Shown: piece after piece, positions 1-7,358 of the stretch | Layout: every line of letters starts with the position of its first letter | Position numbering within the stretch: the first letter of the stretch is position 1 | Source of the DNA: a virus | Length of the DNA stretch: 27,723 nucleotides | Reading direction: 5' to 3' (one strand) | IMG/VR virus record: IMGVR_UViG_3300049008_000014 | Location: 1 to 27,723 of that record | Position numbers and translations under genes: made by a program | The notes under the pieces: generated by a model | Databases searched by the model: none | What the model was told of the DNA's origin: nothing | What the model saw: the letters and a program-made list of their open reading frames with translations, nothing else

Positions 1-82
1 CCCATCAAACTCACCCATTTAGAACGGCTGGGCGGATGCCGTTGATTACATTCTGAACTATTTTAGAGCATCTGACAATAGA
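1..82. other. Left-edge spacer downstream of portal gene
   Basis: This short stretch lies after the portal stop codon on the minus strand. Two minus-strand ATG codons lie at the very edge (starting at 18 and at 5). The one at 5 has a purine-rich GGTGAG about 4 nt upstream, so the next leftward gene may begin here. In P22-like phages the next gene is the scaffold, but too few bases are present to say. I see no terminator hairpin. Confidence 0.4.
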
Positions 83-2128
83 TCACGCGCCCTGGCCCTG
101 GATCATCCTTTGGATGGCCTCGGCGTTAGTGATCGCCATGTTTTGCGCGGACTCGTCCACTTTGCCGAGCGTCTCCAGGGTCTGAGCCCTCCGAAGCTCC
201 GAGTTGGCGATTGTCTCGACCGTATCGGCCCGTGCCTTGGCGGCCTTGGCCTCTTCGTTGGCGGCTGCTGCCTGCAGGTACATGGTGTTCGGGTCTTGAG
301 GCGTGTTCTGCATTTCCGCCATGAGCTCTTCCTTCTCCTTGTCCGTTGGCTGGACAACGCCCATGCGCAGGAGCTTCTTGCGAAAGTAGGAATTCGCATC
401 CTCGATGCCCTCGCCTTCCATGTTCATCATCGCCATGGCCCCCAGAACCTGGGCGGTCTCGGGGTCTTGGGTGATCTGGAGCATACCGGTGAGAGCACGG
501 ACCGTGGCGGCCTTCTTGCTGCTGCTCGATGGGCCAACGTCAACGTTGACGTCAAACGCTGCGGCGCCGAGGTCGTTGGCCATGACAATCTCGCCAGTTT
601 CCTGATCGATTGTCGGCTGCATCAACTCCACGACGTCGGTCTCGCCGGTCTGGGTGAGCGTTTTCATCCGCCGCTTGCTCTCGGTGTAGACGTCCTTGGC
701 CATGGATAGCCAAATCTCGCCGCAGCGCTTCATGCCCTTGGCGAAGTTGCTCATGTAGATGAATGTCTGCATGTCAACGCGGGCCTGGATCATCTCGACG
801 GCTTTGCCGGAGACGTTGCTCACCATCTTGTCCGCTCCCTGAGCGTTGCCAAGTATATCTTGCATGTCCTGCTCGGTGATCTGGAGCAGCGCCGCCATTG
901 CGGGCGGGATGTTGGGTGACTTCGTGTAGGCGACTGGGCCGCTGATGGCCTGGTTGCCGTTCTGATCGGTCACTGGGTTGATGAGCAGGTACGGATAGTC
1001 CTTGAGGTTGTCCTCGGCCCACATCATCTGATGGCCGGCGACCTGCTCTGGCACCAGTATCGGCTTCTCAACGCTGGACAGAGCGCTGATCTCGCCGAGC
1101 TTGGAGAGTTGCATGTTCTTCAGGCGCTGCGCATCCTTGGCCAGGCGCACGTGACCCATGCAGCGCTCAATGTTGTCCACGAACCAGCGCTTCCCGAAAA
1201 CCGGAACAACCGGGATGCATTTGCCGGCGATGTACCCAGCATCCTCAAGCACCTTGCCGCCGGACATGACGTACTTGCGGACCTTCTTGCGCTTGACTCG
1301 CTTCTGCCGCACCTCCAGGCTACCGACCGCCAACAGGGTTTCCTCAAGCGTTTCATCGTTGGCAAAGTCGGCCGGGCTATAGCGCTCTTCCTCGCCGCTG
1401 ATGTTCTGGAAAATGCGGATGGTCTCGCTCTTTTCCTCGACCTTGTAGTACTCGGCGACGTAGACCACGTCAGGCGTACACCAGTCAAATTCGTACTGGT
1501 GGATGATCTTGGGCCAGTCTGTAGGATCGTCGCCCCAGGTGTCCTTGTACGCCTGGCGGGTCATGCTGGTGACGACGAAACAGTACTTGGCGTCCGACTT
1601 GTCCTGGCGCTTGGCGCCGAGGTCGAAGAACACCGAACTATCGGCGTCAAATATCGGCTCGATCTTGATGCGCTGCCGATCGTCCTCCGGGTCTTCCTCG
1701 TCCTCGTAGGCGGTGCGCAGGCGCCAGGCTCCGAACCCGCCGCCGACTGCCTCTTCAAATGCGTTGTCGTAGGCCTCGTTGGCCACCGAATCGTTCTCGT
1801 CGGCCCGGTACAGGCCATCGCAAACGTCGGCCAGCTTGTCGTTCTCTTCGCCATCCTTTGAGACAAAATCCACCGTAATGCGGTTGTTCCGGTACTCGTT
1901 GATGATGCGAATGACAGCGAGGTGGATCTTGTTGACCTCGAACTTTGGCTTGTTCTCGAACTGGTCCCAGAGCGGACCCTCCCACTGGCTGCCGGAGAGC
2001 GAGTAGAAGCGCCGATCTTGCAGGCACTGCAGGCGCTCGTCGCGCATGGCACTCTGAATGTCGCCGAACTGCGCCAGCGCCTCGGTGTGCAGGTTGGCGA
2101 TGCGTTGATCGTTGGACATTCTGGCCAT
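83..2128 (-). CDS. P22-like portal protein
   Basis: Forms the dodecameric portal ring at one capsid vertex, through which DNA is packaged and ejected and to which the tail attaches. The 681-residue length is close to P22 gp1 (about 725). Landmarks shared with P22 gp1 in the same order are GxGAWRL in the N-terminal third, KSDAKYC (compare KSDARHC), KRKKVRKYV with the following AGKCIPVVPVFG (compare IPIVPVFG), the VRLAKDAQRLKNM stem region, PEQ-AG-, and a VDVGPS segment near residue 550. The last 80 residues are Ala/Gln-rich, predicted helical, like the P22 barrel/coiled end. The start at 2128 has AGGAA about 9 nt upstream; a second ATG lies three codons in. It follows terL by 13 nt in the same leftward transcript. 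Confidence 0.95.
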   Translation of the reverse strand: MARMSNDQRIANLHTEALAQFGDIQSAMRDERLQCLQDRRFYSLSGSQWEGPLWDQFENKPKFEVNKIHLAVIRIINEYRNNRITVDFVSKDGEENDKLADVCDGLYRADENDSVANEAYDNAFEEAVGGGFGAWRLRTAYEDEEDPEDDRQRIKIEPIFDADSSVFFDLGAKRQDKSDAKYCFVVTSMTRQAYKDTWGDDPTDWPKIIHQYEFDWCTPDVVYVAEYYKVEEKSETIRIFQNISGEEERYSPADFANDETLEETLLAVGSLEVRQKRVKRKKVRKYVMSGGKVLEDAGYIAGKCIPVVPVFGKRWFVDNIERCMGHVRLAKDAQRLKNMQLSKLGEISALSSVEKPILVPEQVAGHQMMWAEDNLKDYPYLLINPVTDQNGNQAISGPVAYTKSPNIPPAMAALLQITEQDMQDILGNAQGADKMVSNVSGKAVEMIQARVDMQTFIYMSNFAKGMKRCGEIWLSMAKDVYTESKRRMKTLTQTGETDVVELMQPTIDQETGEIVMANDLGAAAFDVNVDVGPSSSSKKAATVRALTGMLQITQDPETAQVLGAMAMMNMEGEGIEDANSYFRKKLLRMGVVQPTDKEKEELMAEMQNTPQDPNTMYLQAAAANEEAKAAKARADTVETIANSELRRAQTLETLGKVDESAQNMAITNAEAIQRMIQGQGA

Positions 2129-2141
2129 GTTGTTCAGTTCC

Positions 2142-3368
2142 TTACCATTTGCTGACGGTCGCCATCGGGATGACGGTCTGCGGTTTTACTGTATTTGCAC
2201 GCCGCACCGCCTCGCAAGCATACCTGAGCGCATCTATGACATGGTTCTTCTTGTCCTCCAGCACAGGAAGAATCTTGCCGGTCAATGGGTCAGTCTTATA
2301 GCTGTAAAGTGTCAACTCGTCAATCGTGTGCGTACAGCGAGGATGCACGACGATGGTGTAGTTCTTCAAAAACTCGATGCCTTCCTCTACCGACTTCGGA
2401 CCTTTGACCGCCGTCATGATTTTGGGGAAGCCGTTCCGCCGCATGTGGCTGATGGTCTCCGGCCTGGCGGAGTCGGCCACGATGGGCCATTTCTCGGCCT
2501 CTGGAACCTGCATGAACAGCTCTGGCGTGTTCACGATCTCGCAGCCCACCATGTAGGCTTCAAAGTCGATGTAGAGCGTACGCCCAATTATATGGCAGCG
2601 CACCAGTGTGGTCGGGTCAACGGAAAACCCCCAGTCGGCGCCGAGCCGGTGAATAGCGTCAGCCGGCGCGTCAAAATCCTCGATCCGCCAGTTCCTGAAC
2701 ACCCTCGACTCGCTGTTCTGTAAGTACTCGCCGCGCCATACATGCCGATATTTGTCCGGGTCTCGCCGTTTGTCGTACTCCATTTCGTCCTTGAGCACGG
2801 ACGGGAACCACGGGTTGTCGGCGTAGTTCACCTTGATGACGTTTGCATCCTTGGGCGGCGTCGGTCCGCGCAGGAGCAGGTCCACCGGATCGCTGGCCTG
2901 GCGAGGGTTCCACGTGAACCACAACTCGCTGCCAGGCTTGCGGATCGTTGGCCGGAGCAGGTCCAGGCTTGTCTGGCTCAGGCTTTGCGCCTCCTCGACC
3001 CAGGCGCGGTCGTAGCCTTCCAGAGACTTGATGCTGTCCGCCGTGTGGTTCTGCATACCCTGGAAGATGATTCTGCCGTCGGCCTTCTTGGACTTGATGA
3101 CCGCATCCTGAACCTCAAAGTATGCGCCAGCATTCATCTCCTGAATCTTCATCTCCAGCAGGCGCTTAACCGATTGATTCAAAGATTTCTGAATCTCGCG
3201 CACGCAAACGCTGGACTGCGATTGGTTCATGATATGTTCTTCAAGCATCATCTCGGCGAACATATGGGATTTGCCAGAACCTCGGCCGCCCCAGGCACCT
3301 TTGTAGCGGCTGGCCTCAAGCAGCGGGAGTGCCCATTCTGGGGTTTTGAGTTGAAGGGTTTTACCCAT
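2142..3368 (-). CDS. terL: Terminase large subunit (ATPase/nuclease packaging motor)
   Basis: Motor protein that pumps DNA into the procapsid through the portal and cuts the concatemer. The ATPase domain shows Walker A GGRGSGKS (residues 27-34), a Walker B with catalytic acids WVEEA (about 123-127) and a coupling motif FTWNP (151-155). The C-terminal RNase H-like nuclease shows three acidic motifs: GADWGFSVD (D245), VADSA (D299) and HVIDALRYA (D379). The 408-residue length fits the shorter PBSX/Terminase_3 type rather than P22 gp2 (499). The start overlaps the end of terS by 8 nt, which suggests coupled translation. All motifs needed for activity are present. Confidence 0.95.
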   Translation of the reverse strand: MGKTLQLKTPEWALPLLEASRYKGAWGGRGSGKSHMFAEMMLEEHIMNQSQSSVCVREIQKSLNQSVKRLLEMKIQEMNAGAYFEVQDAVIKSKKADGRIIFQGMQNHTADSIKSLEGYDRAWVEEAQSLSQTSLDLLRPTIRKPGSELWFTWNPRQASDPVDLLLRGPTPPKDANVIKVNYADNPWFPSVLKDEMEYDKRRDPDKYRHVWRGEYLQNSESRVFRNWRIEDFDAPADAIHRLGADWGFSVDPTTLVRCHIIGRTLYIDFEAYMVGCEIVNTPELFMQVPEAEKWPIVADSARPETISHMRRNGFPKIMTAVKGPKSVEEGIEFLKNYTIVVHPRCTHTIDELTLYSYKTDPLTGKILPVLEDKKNHVIDALRYACEAVRRANTVKPQTVIPMATVSKW

Positions 3369-3786
3369 TCTTGATTACTACGCGCTCAATTCTCGAAAAC
3401 AATAATGGGTTTTCAGAATCTCCAGATAACTCTAATTTATCTCCATATTTCTTTGGCGCCAATTTAGATAGTAGCCATTTTCTACTCTCTATTTGCAGCC
3501 TTTGCTTGTTGACTGCTCCAGAGTCTGTGGCTCCAGAGTCTGTGCTATTTACCGGCTCGTCGGCGATCAACAGAATCTCGTCGGCAATGCCGTCTATGAG
3601 TTCGTCTCGCGCACGCGTGTAGCGGTCAGCGAGCACAGCATCCCCATCGCACCACAACAAAAACGTCGGCCTGGCCACGCCAGCCTTCAGGCACGCCTTG
3701 CGCAGACTCAAGCCCTCCAGCGCCATGCCGGATAGCACTGTCTCGATTTGCTTGGCCTTGTCGGCCACTGTTGTTATTTTCGCCAT
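3361..3786 (-). CDS. terS: Terminase small subunit
   Basis: Predicted DNA-recognition subunit that chooses the packaging start and loads TerL. The N-terminal half reads as a helix-turn-helix of the small-terminase type (GLSLRKACLKAGVARPTFLL, residues about 24-43), followed by WCDGD and a helix with RYTRARDELIDGIADEI. This is a common arrangement in phage small terminases that precede a PBSX-type large subunit. The C-terminus is polar and likely contacts TerL. The call rests on the HTH plus position immediately before terL with an 8-nt overlap. The ribosome site is weak (a G-run about 10 nt before ATG). The upstream spacer carries a motif array that could be its binding site. Confidence 0.85.
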   Translation of the reverse strand: MAKITTVADKAKQIETVLSGMALEGLSLRKACLKAGVARPTFLLWCDGDAVLADRYTRARDELIDGIADEILLIADEPVNSTDSGATDSGAVNKQRLQIESRKWLLSKLAPKKYGDKLELSGDSENPLLFSRIERVVIKNG

Positions 3787-3892
3787 GTCTGACTAGCCCC
3801 CATCCCAAATTTTGCACAACTGCCTAAAAATTAAGCAGAACACCCAATCTAAGGGTTTTCCCTAACGGATACGCTTTTTTCGCACGATGTTC

Positions 3893-3999
3893 GGGTACAG
3901 CGGGTACACCCCTTAGGGGTGTGTACCCGGTTGTACCCCAAACACGTCTTTCGCCCGGGTACAACTGTACCCGCTTGTACCCGCTTGTACCCTGTACCC
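3893..3999. repeat. Nine-copy TGTACCC/GGGTACA motif array (candidate pac, iteron or operator)
   Basis: The 7-mer TGTACCC occurs nine times in 107 bases: as GGGTACA at 3893, 3902 and 3957 and as TGTACCC at 3922, 3932, 3966, 3976, 3986 and 3993 (start positions). The run 3966/3976/3986 is spaced exactly 10 bp with unit TGTACCCGCT, and 3922/3932 is also 10 bp apart, so these sites face the same side of the helix. Two copies form the perfect inverted repeat CGGGTACA-ac-TGTACCCG at 3956-3973. The array begins 2 nt after the primase-helicase stop and lies just upstream of terS. A TerS binding (pac) site or a replication iteron array would both look like this; the choice is inference. Confidence 0.8.
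3901..3929. terminator. GC-rich hairpin within the motif array
   Basis: CGGGTACACCCC, a 3-nt TTA loop and GGGGTGTGTACCCG form a strong stem with a two-base bulge. It could form in RNA of either direction and sits between the primase-helicase stop and terS. There is no U-run directly after it on the minus strand (the nearest A/T-run, at about 3875-3880, is over 20 nt further), so it is not a standard intrinsic terminator. It may attenuate transcription, or be a paired protein site in DNA. Confidence 0.35.
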
Positions 4000-4001
4000 G
4001 G

Positions 4002-5948
4002 TCAAAATCCGATCCCCAGCTCATAAATTCCGGGCTCCTCCTCGACCATCTCGCCGCGCTCCAGGAGCTCCACAACGGCCCTGGAGAACGCCTGCTTCTT
4101 GCTGTTGGCGGACTCCAGCTCGGACAGTTCATCAAACGCCTGCCGCCATTCCGACCTGGCGACCAGCCTGGCATTGAGCGCCTTGAACGCCTCCCAAGCC
4201 ACGTTGGCATTGGTGCTACGTAGCTTGCGCTTGGCGCTCTTCTCTGGCGCCCCGGCCTGCACCAGCACCGCGCTCGTCACCGGTTCTCCATCCTCATCAA
4301 ACCACCCAGGAATAATTACTTTCTCAAGCGTAGCATATAAGGTCGGCGCTAACTCGGCGTCCTTGCTCTTGCGCTGGATAATCTCCATCGGCGCCTCGCC
4401 CTTGGCCGGGACGATGCTGATCTCAATGTCCAGCGCACCGCGCCAAGCGCTCGATCCTCTGGCTCGATGCTGGGTCTCTTCAGAAACCCCAGTATGGTGG
4501 ACTAATATGATGGTGCAATTGAATTCCGCCATTAGCATGGCGCAGGCATCAAGCATGGCCTTGGCGTCTTGGGATGAATTCTCGTCACCGGAGTTGAAGC
4601 GGTGCAGAGTATCTATCACGATTGCGGCGGGCTTGATCGGCAACGCCCTGATGTGCTCGGAGACCTTGCGGTAGCCCTCGGGGGTGTCTAGGTCGCAGCC
4701 GCTCTTGCTGAGATACATATTAAGCGCATGACCATTACCATGGCGCTCTTTCCACGCCGCGATCCGGCTGCGCAGACCGTGGTGGCCCTCGCCCGCCAGA
4801 TAGACAATCGCACCTGGCGTGACCCGGCTGCCGAACCAATCCTGTTGGCCCTGGGCCATTCGCAGGCACCAGTCCAGAACGGTGAACGTCTTCCCGCCGC
4901 CGCTCGGGCCGTGGACCATGATGAGCGCGGCCTGCTGGATCCACCCTTTGACCATCCACTTGATTGGCGCAGGCTGGCGGCAGAACTCGTCCGCCGGCAT
5001 CAGCCAATCACTTACCGCTGGCTCAAGCAGCGCCGCCAGATCGTTGCCGGCCTGAACGTAATCATTGGCGTCCCCGGCCGCTGGCGGCATCACCGATCTG
5101 GCACCGTACTTGGCGCTCGCCTGCTCGGCATACCTTTGACCGACTCCAGACGCATCGTTGTCAGCCACGATCACCAAATCCTGCTGTGCGCCGAACCTCT
5201 CCCGAAGTGCGCCGGTGACTGGAACTAGATTACTGGCGCTGTACGCCACTGCGCAGGCTTTGCCGGTGGCTTGATGAATGGTAGCGGCAGTGGCAAAGCC
5301 CTCGGCGATGTAGATGGTTGATCCCGGCTCGCCGAGCATCCAGAACTTGCCGCCAGTTGCGCCGCCGGGGTGATACCGTTTCTCGCCATCGGCTGCAATG
5401 TACTGGACCGAGGCCAGATCACCTTCGGCACCGTACAACGGAACCATCAGCCGCCCATCGCCGGTGACCCTAGCGCCATTGGCTGCGATTCCCTTTCGCG
5501 CCAGATACGGATGATCGGCGCTCGCCGCACCGCCTGCTGTCCAGATGGCATCCACCGTGGTGGCAGCAACGGCCTGGCTGCGCTCCTGCTCTGCCTCCCT
5601 TGCCGCCTTGGCCTCGGCCATTCGCCGGGTGTGCGCCATCTCCTCGGCGATGGTGAGCTTCCTTCCCATCTCCGCCTGCCAAGCCTGCTCAATCCCTGCC
5701 CGCCAGCAGCCAAAGCGACCTGCCGGGACACCATCACCAAATGCCACGTACCAGCCCGGCTTGCTGTGGCCCGGTGAGCCCTTGGTCCCGGAGTTGAACC
5801 TGTGCAGCTTGCCGTCTAGATAGATCGCCTCTGGCGGCTCCAGACCCGCCTCAATCATTGCTTCCCGCAGCTGCTCGTCTGGCGGGTCTACCCTCTTGGG
5901 CTCGGGAAGCGCGTAGACGCCGCCAAAGATGCTAGTCAGGTCTGCCAT
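4002..5948 (-). CDS. TOPRIM primase / RepA-type helicase fusion
   Basis: Predicted replication protein combining a primase-type TOPRIM domain with a hexameric RecA-like (AAA_25/RepA) ATPase. The N-terminal part (to about 200) has one RFNSG and one GCWRAG segment typical of phage DNA-binding primase leaders. The TOPRIM domain follows with IAEGFATA (E216) and VADNDASG (D263, D265). The ATPase shows Walker A GPSGGGKT (347-354), AGEG at 385-388, Walker B AIVIDTLHRF (D446), LVHHTG (sensor-like, 482-487) and RGSSAWRGALD (about 497-507). I see no zinc-finger with four cysteines, so it may need a separate primase cofactor. The start is 7 nt past the stop of the PAPS-reductase-like gene. It lies in the same direction as the packaging genes, which is unusual for a replication gene. 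Confidence 0.88.
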   Translation of the reverse strand: MADLTSIFGGVYALPEPKRVDPPDEQLREAMIEAGLEPPEAIYLDGKLHRFNSGTKGSPGHSKPGWYVAFGDGVPAGRFGCWRAGIEQAWQAEMGRKLTIAEEMAHTRRMAEAKAAREAEQERSQAVAATTVDAIWTAGGAASADHPYLARKGIAANGARVTGDGRLMVPLYGAEGDLASVQYIAADGEKRYHPGGATGGKFWMLGEPGSTIYIAEGFATAATIHQATGKACAVAYSASNLVPVTGALRERFGAQQDLVIVADNDASGVGQRYAEQASAKYGARSVMPPAAGDANDYVQAGNDLAALLEPAVSDWLMPADEFCRQPAPIKWMVKGWIQQAALIMVHGPSGGGKTFTVLDWCLRMAQGQQDWFGSRVTPGAIVYLAGEGHHGLRSRIAAWKERHGNGHALNMYLSKSGCDLDTPEGYRKVSEHIRALPIKPAAIVIDTLHRFNSGDENSSQDAKAMLDACAMLMAEFNCTIILVHHTGVSEETQHRARGSSAWRGALDIEISIVPAKGEAPMEIIQRKSKDAELAPTLYATLEKVIIPGWFDEDGEPVTSAVLVQAGAPEKSAKRKLRSTNANVAWEAFKALNARLVARSEWRQAFDELSELESANSKKQAFSRAVVELLERGEMVEEEPGIYELGIGF

Positions 5949-5954
5949 AAATTC

Positions 5955-6821
5955 TCAATCTCCGCAGAAGCAGGCGATGGCTTCTTCATCGGTCACAAAA
6001 TCAATCTGTGCGCCGTCGTTGTGCAGCATGGCTGCATAGCTTGCTCGATCTGAGCGGAAGACTGCGCCGCTTGGCTTGGACGCCAACGACAACGCCTCCA
6101 TCTTGGCCCACCATACCGCACGGCTCGGCTTCTCGTGAATCAGGCTGGCCACCTGAGATGCAGGCTTCAAAAAGCACAAGTCGCAATTGCCCGCAAGCGT
6201 CCGACCGTTGTACGTTGGCAAGCCGAGATTGAAGGGTTGCGCCTCCCAAAATGCTCCAACATCTTGCACCGTTACGCCGGCATCGGCAAGTGGCAAGCAC
6301 ATGATTTCGTTCTTGCTTTCCGCGCTATGCCCGCGAGCTCGAATCTTTGAGACTCGGCGCTGCTCATCGGCCCGGATGCCTATGAACTGATCACACTCCA
6401 TGTCTTTTTGTGCCATGCCCTTTTGCTCCCAATGCACTCGCTGGAACTTGTGCATCGTTCTGATCTTGAGCTCTGATGTGCAAAACCGCGTCACGGGATT
6501 TGGCAAGTAGTTGCGCTTGCGAATGATGGCCTCAAACGGTTCGCCGTCCCGACTGGCTGTAGCAAAGTCCACCAGCGCATACCCCTGGGCGTCGCTTCTG
6601 TACTCCACCCAAGAAATGTGAACGCCCCAGTGCTCAGCGCAGTCCTGCACAAAGCGCAACGTCGCCTCTTCTTCTTTGCCGGTGTTGGCAAAACACACCA
6701 GCGCCTCATCTGGTAGCCCCCCCCCATTGCTCTGCAACACCCGCCAAAGCATGTAGGCGCTTGTGCGCCCGCCGCTAAAGCTAATGCAAGTCGGCCCATC
6801 AATCTTGAATGGATCACGCAT
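5955..6821 (-). CDS. PAPS reductase/ATP-pyrophosphatase-like phage protein
   Basis: A 288-residue protein of the adenine-nucleotide alpha-hydrolase superfamily. It carries the PP-loop SFSGGRTSAY (residues 14-23), a following CFANTGKE strand-loop, FCTSELKI, and Cys clusters GNCDLCFLKP and ACFCGD at the C-terminus. Phage members are usually annotated as PAPS reductase, and some relatives act in DNA sulfur or base modification, but the substrate here cannot be read from the sequence. The chosen ATG at 6821 lies at the expected point before the PP-loop and overlaps the end of the regulator gene by 8 nt. A longer open frame to 6986 would add 55 residues that read as out-of-frame regulator sequence, so I rejected it. 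Confidence 0.8.
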   Translation of the reverse strand: MRDPFKIDGPTCISFSGGRTSAYMLWRVLQSNGGGLPDEALVCFANTGKEEEATLRFVQDCAEHWGVHISWVEYRSDAQGYALVDFATASRDGEPFEAIIRKRNYLPNPVTRFCTSELKIRTMHKFQRVHWEQKGMAQKDMECDQFIGIRADEQRRVSKIRARGHSAESKNEIMCLPLADAGVTVQDVGAFWEAQPFNLGLPTYNGRTLAGNCDLCFLKPASQVASLIHEKPSRAVWWAKMEALSLASKPSGAVFRSDRASYAAMLHNDGAQIDFVTDEEAIACFCGD

Positions 6822-6996
6822 GGGGCGGAGCCTTGGAAAGATAGGTCGACAACCGCTGAATCGCGGTGATGCGGGGTCGCTTGCTGCGACCACGCTGGAG
6901 AGCGAGCACAGTACTGTAATGCAGCCCTGTCGCTGCCGCAACGACCCGAACCTTGCGGTCCTGCAGCCCAGCGATGATCTGCTCAATCGTCATCAT
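6814..6996 (-). CDS. Small Cro-like HTH regulator
   Basis: A 60-residue basic protein with a single helix-turn-helix (about residues 12-52: RKVRVVAAATGLHYSTVLAL then RITAIQRLSTYL), the size and layout of Cro/YdaS-type phage repressors. It is the first gene of the leftward block and faces the divergent control region, where such proteins normally bind. The start at 6996 is set by AGGAG 8 nt upstream; an adjacent ATG at 6993 has worse spacing. The open frame extends further to 7047, but that part translates as an unlikely Phe-rich leader read from the promoter region. The exact target and whether it represses one or both directions are inference. Confidence 0.75.
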   Translation of the reverse strand: MMTIEQIIAGLQDRKVRVVAAATGLHYSTVLALQRGRSKRPRITAIQRLSTYLSKAPPHA

Positions 6997-7125
6997 AAAG
7001 CGTACTCCTAAAAAAAAGTTGGTGAAGATCGAAAAAAAGTGTACCACAACTTGAAAAGATGGTGTAGGATGCTATTCATGCACTGAACGGATTTCCCGAC
7101 GAGTGCTGACACAGAAGGAAACGAA
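6997..7125. promoter_or_regulatory. Divergent control region between leftward and rightward blocks
   Basis: The only divergent intergenic region in the window. It is AT-rich with A-runs at 7010-7017 and 7031-7038. It contains an imperfect inverted repeat: AAGTTGGTG at 7016-7024 and CCACAACTT at 7044-7052 (7 of 9 matching positions), a plausible operator for the adjacent Cro-like protein. Leftward initiation must occur here, but I find no good -35/-10 pair for it. Confidence 0.6.
7051..7078 (+). promoter_or_regulatory. Candidate sigma-70 promoter for the rightward block
   Basis: TTGAAA (7051-7056) and TATTCA (7073-7078) are separated by 16 bp and lie about 50 bp before the first rightward ATG. 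The -35 overlaps one arm of the inverted repeat at 7044-7052, as expected for a repressor-controlled promoter. It is a pattern match only, with a moderate -10. Confidence 0.35.
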
Positions 7126-7347
7126 ATGACCAAGACCCTGACCTGGAACACCATCCGCGCAATCGGCAAACAAGACAGCGCAGGACGCTGGACCCCGAGC
7201 GCCGAAGTAGCCGAGTATTTCAGCAACATCCGCACCCCCAGCCGCGCCTGGCCGAACAGCATGGCCAAGGCCGCGCAGACCGCCAAGTTTGCGAGCTGGC
7301 TGACCGCCAACCGTCCCGAGATTGCCGCTAAGTTGCTGGCGAACTGA
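7126..7347 (+). CDS. Small unknown protein, first gene of rightward block
   Basis: A 73-residue, mildly basic protein without a family I recognise. It reads as a compact alpha-helical protein (TWNTIRAIGKQDSAGRWTPS, then FSNIRTPSRAWP, then Ala/Lys-rich helices). It has a clear ribosome site (AAGGAAA, about 5 nt before ATG). It is followed after 11 nt by the Sak4-like ATPase, so it is probably part of the recombination module or an early regulator. No cysteines, signal peptide or membrane segment. Confidence 0.75.
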   Translation: MTKTLTWNTIRAIGKQDSAGRWTPSAEVAEYFSNIRTPSRAWPNSMAKAAQTAKFASWLTANRPEIAAKLLAN

Positions 7348-7358
7348 AAGCTACCAAC

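Larger units (their letters stand above)
3787..4001. other. Non-coding spacer between primase-helicase and terS
   Basis: About 215 bases hold no supportable gene on either strand. The half near the primase-helicase stop is filled by TGTACCC/GGGTACA motifs. The half near terS is AT-richer and contains a small AGGG-AAAA-CCCT hairpin (about 3851-3866). I could not find a convincing sigma-70 promoter in the terS direction, so terS is probably read from the upstream promoter near 7000, unless a phage-type promoter is hidden here. Confidence 0.6.

Noticed and set aside
110-709. 199-codon plus-strand frame opposite portal C-terminus
   Set aside because: Same reason: shadow of the portal gene; no homology recognisable.
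1031-1861. 276-codon open frame on the plus strand inside the portal gene
   Set aside because: Antisense shadow of a well-supported portal gene in GC-rich DNA; the composition is unlike a real protein and no ribosome site was seen.
3893-3999. Possible CRISPR array
   Set aside because: Repeats are 7 bases with 0-20 base gaps in both orientations; no 24-40 base repeats or uniform spacers.
5955-6986. Longer 343-residue version of the PAPS-reductase-like protein
   Set aside because: The extra N-terminus overlaps nearly all of the HTH gene in another frame and has no family features; ATG at 6821 is correctly placed before the PP-loop.
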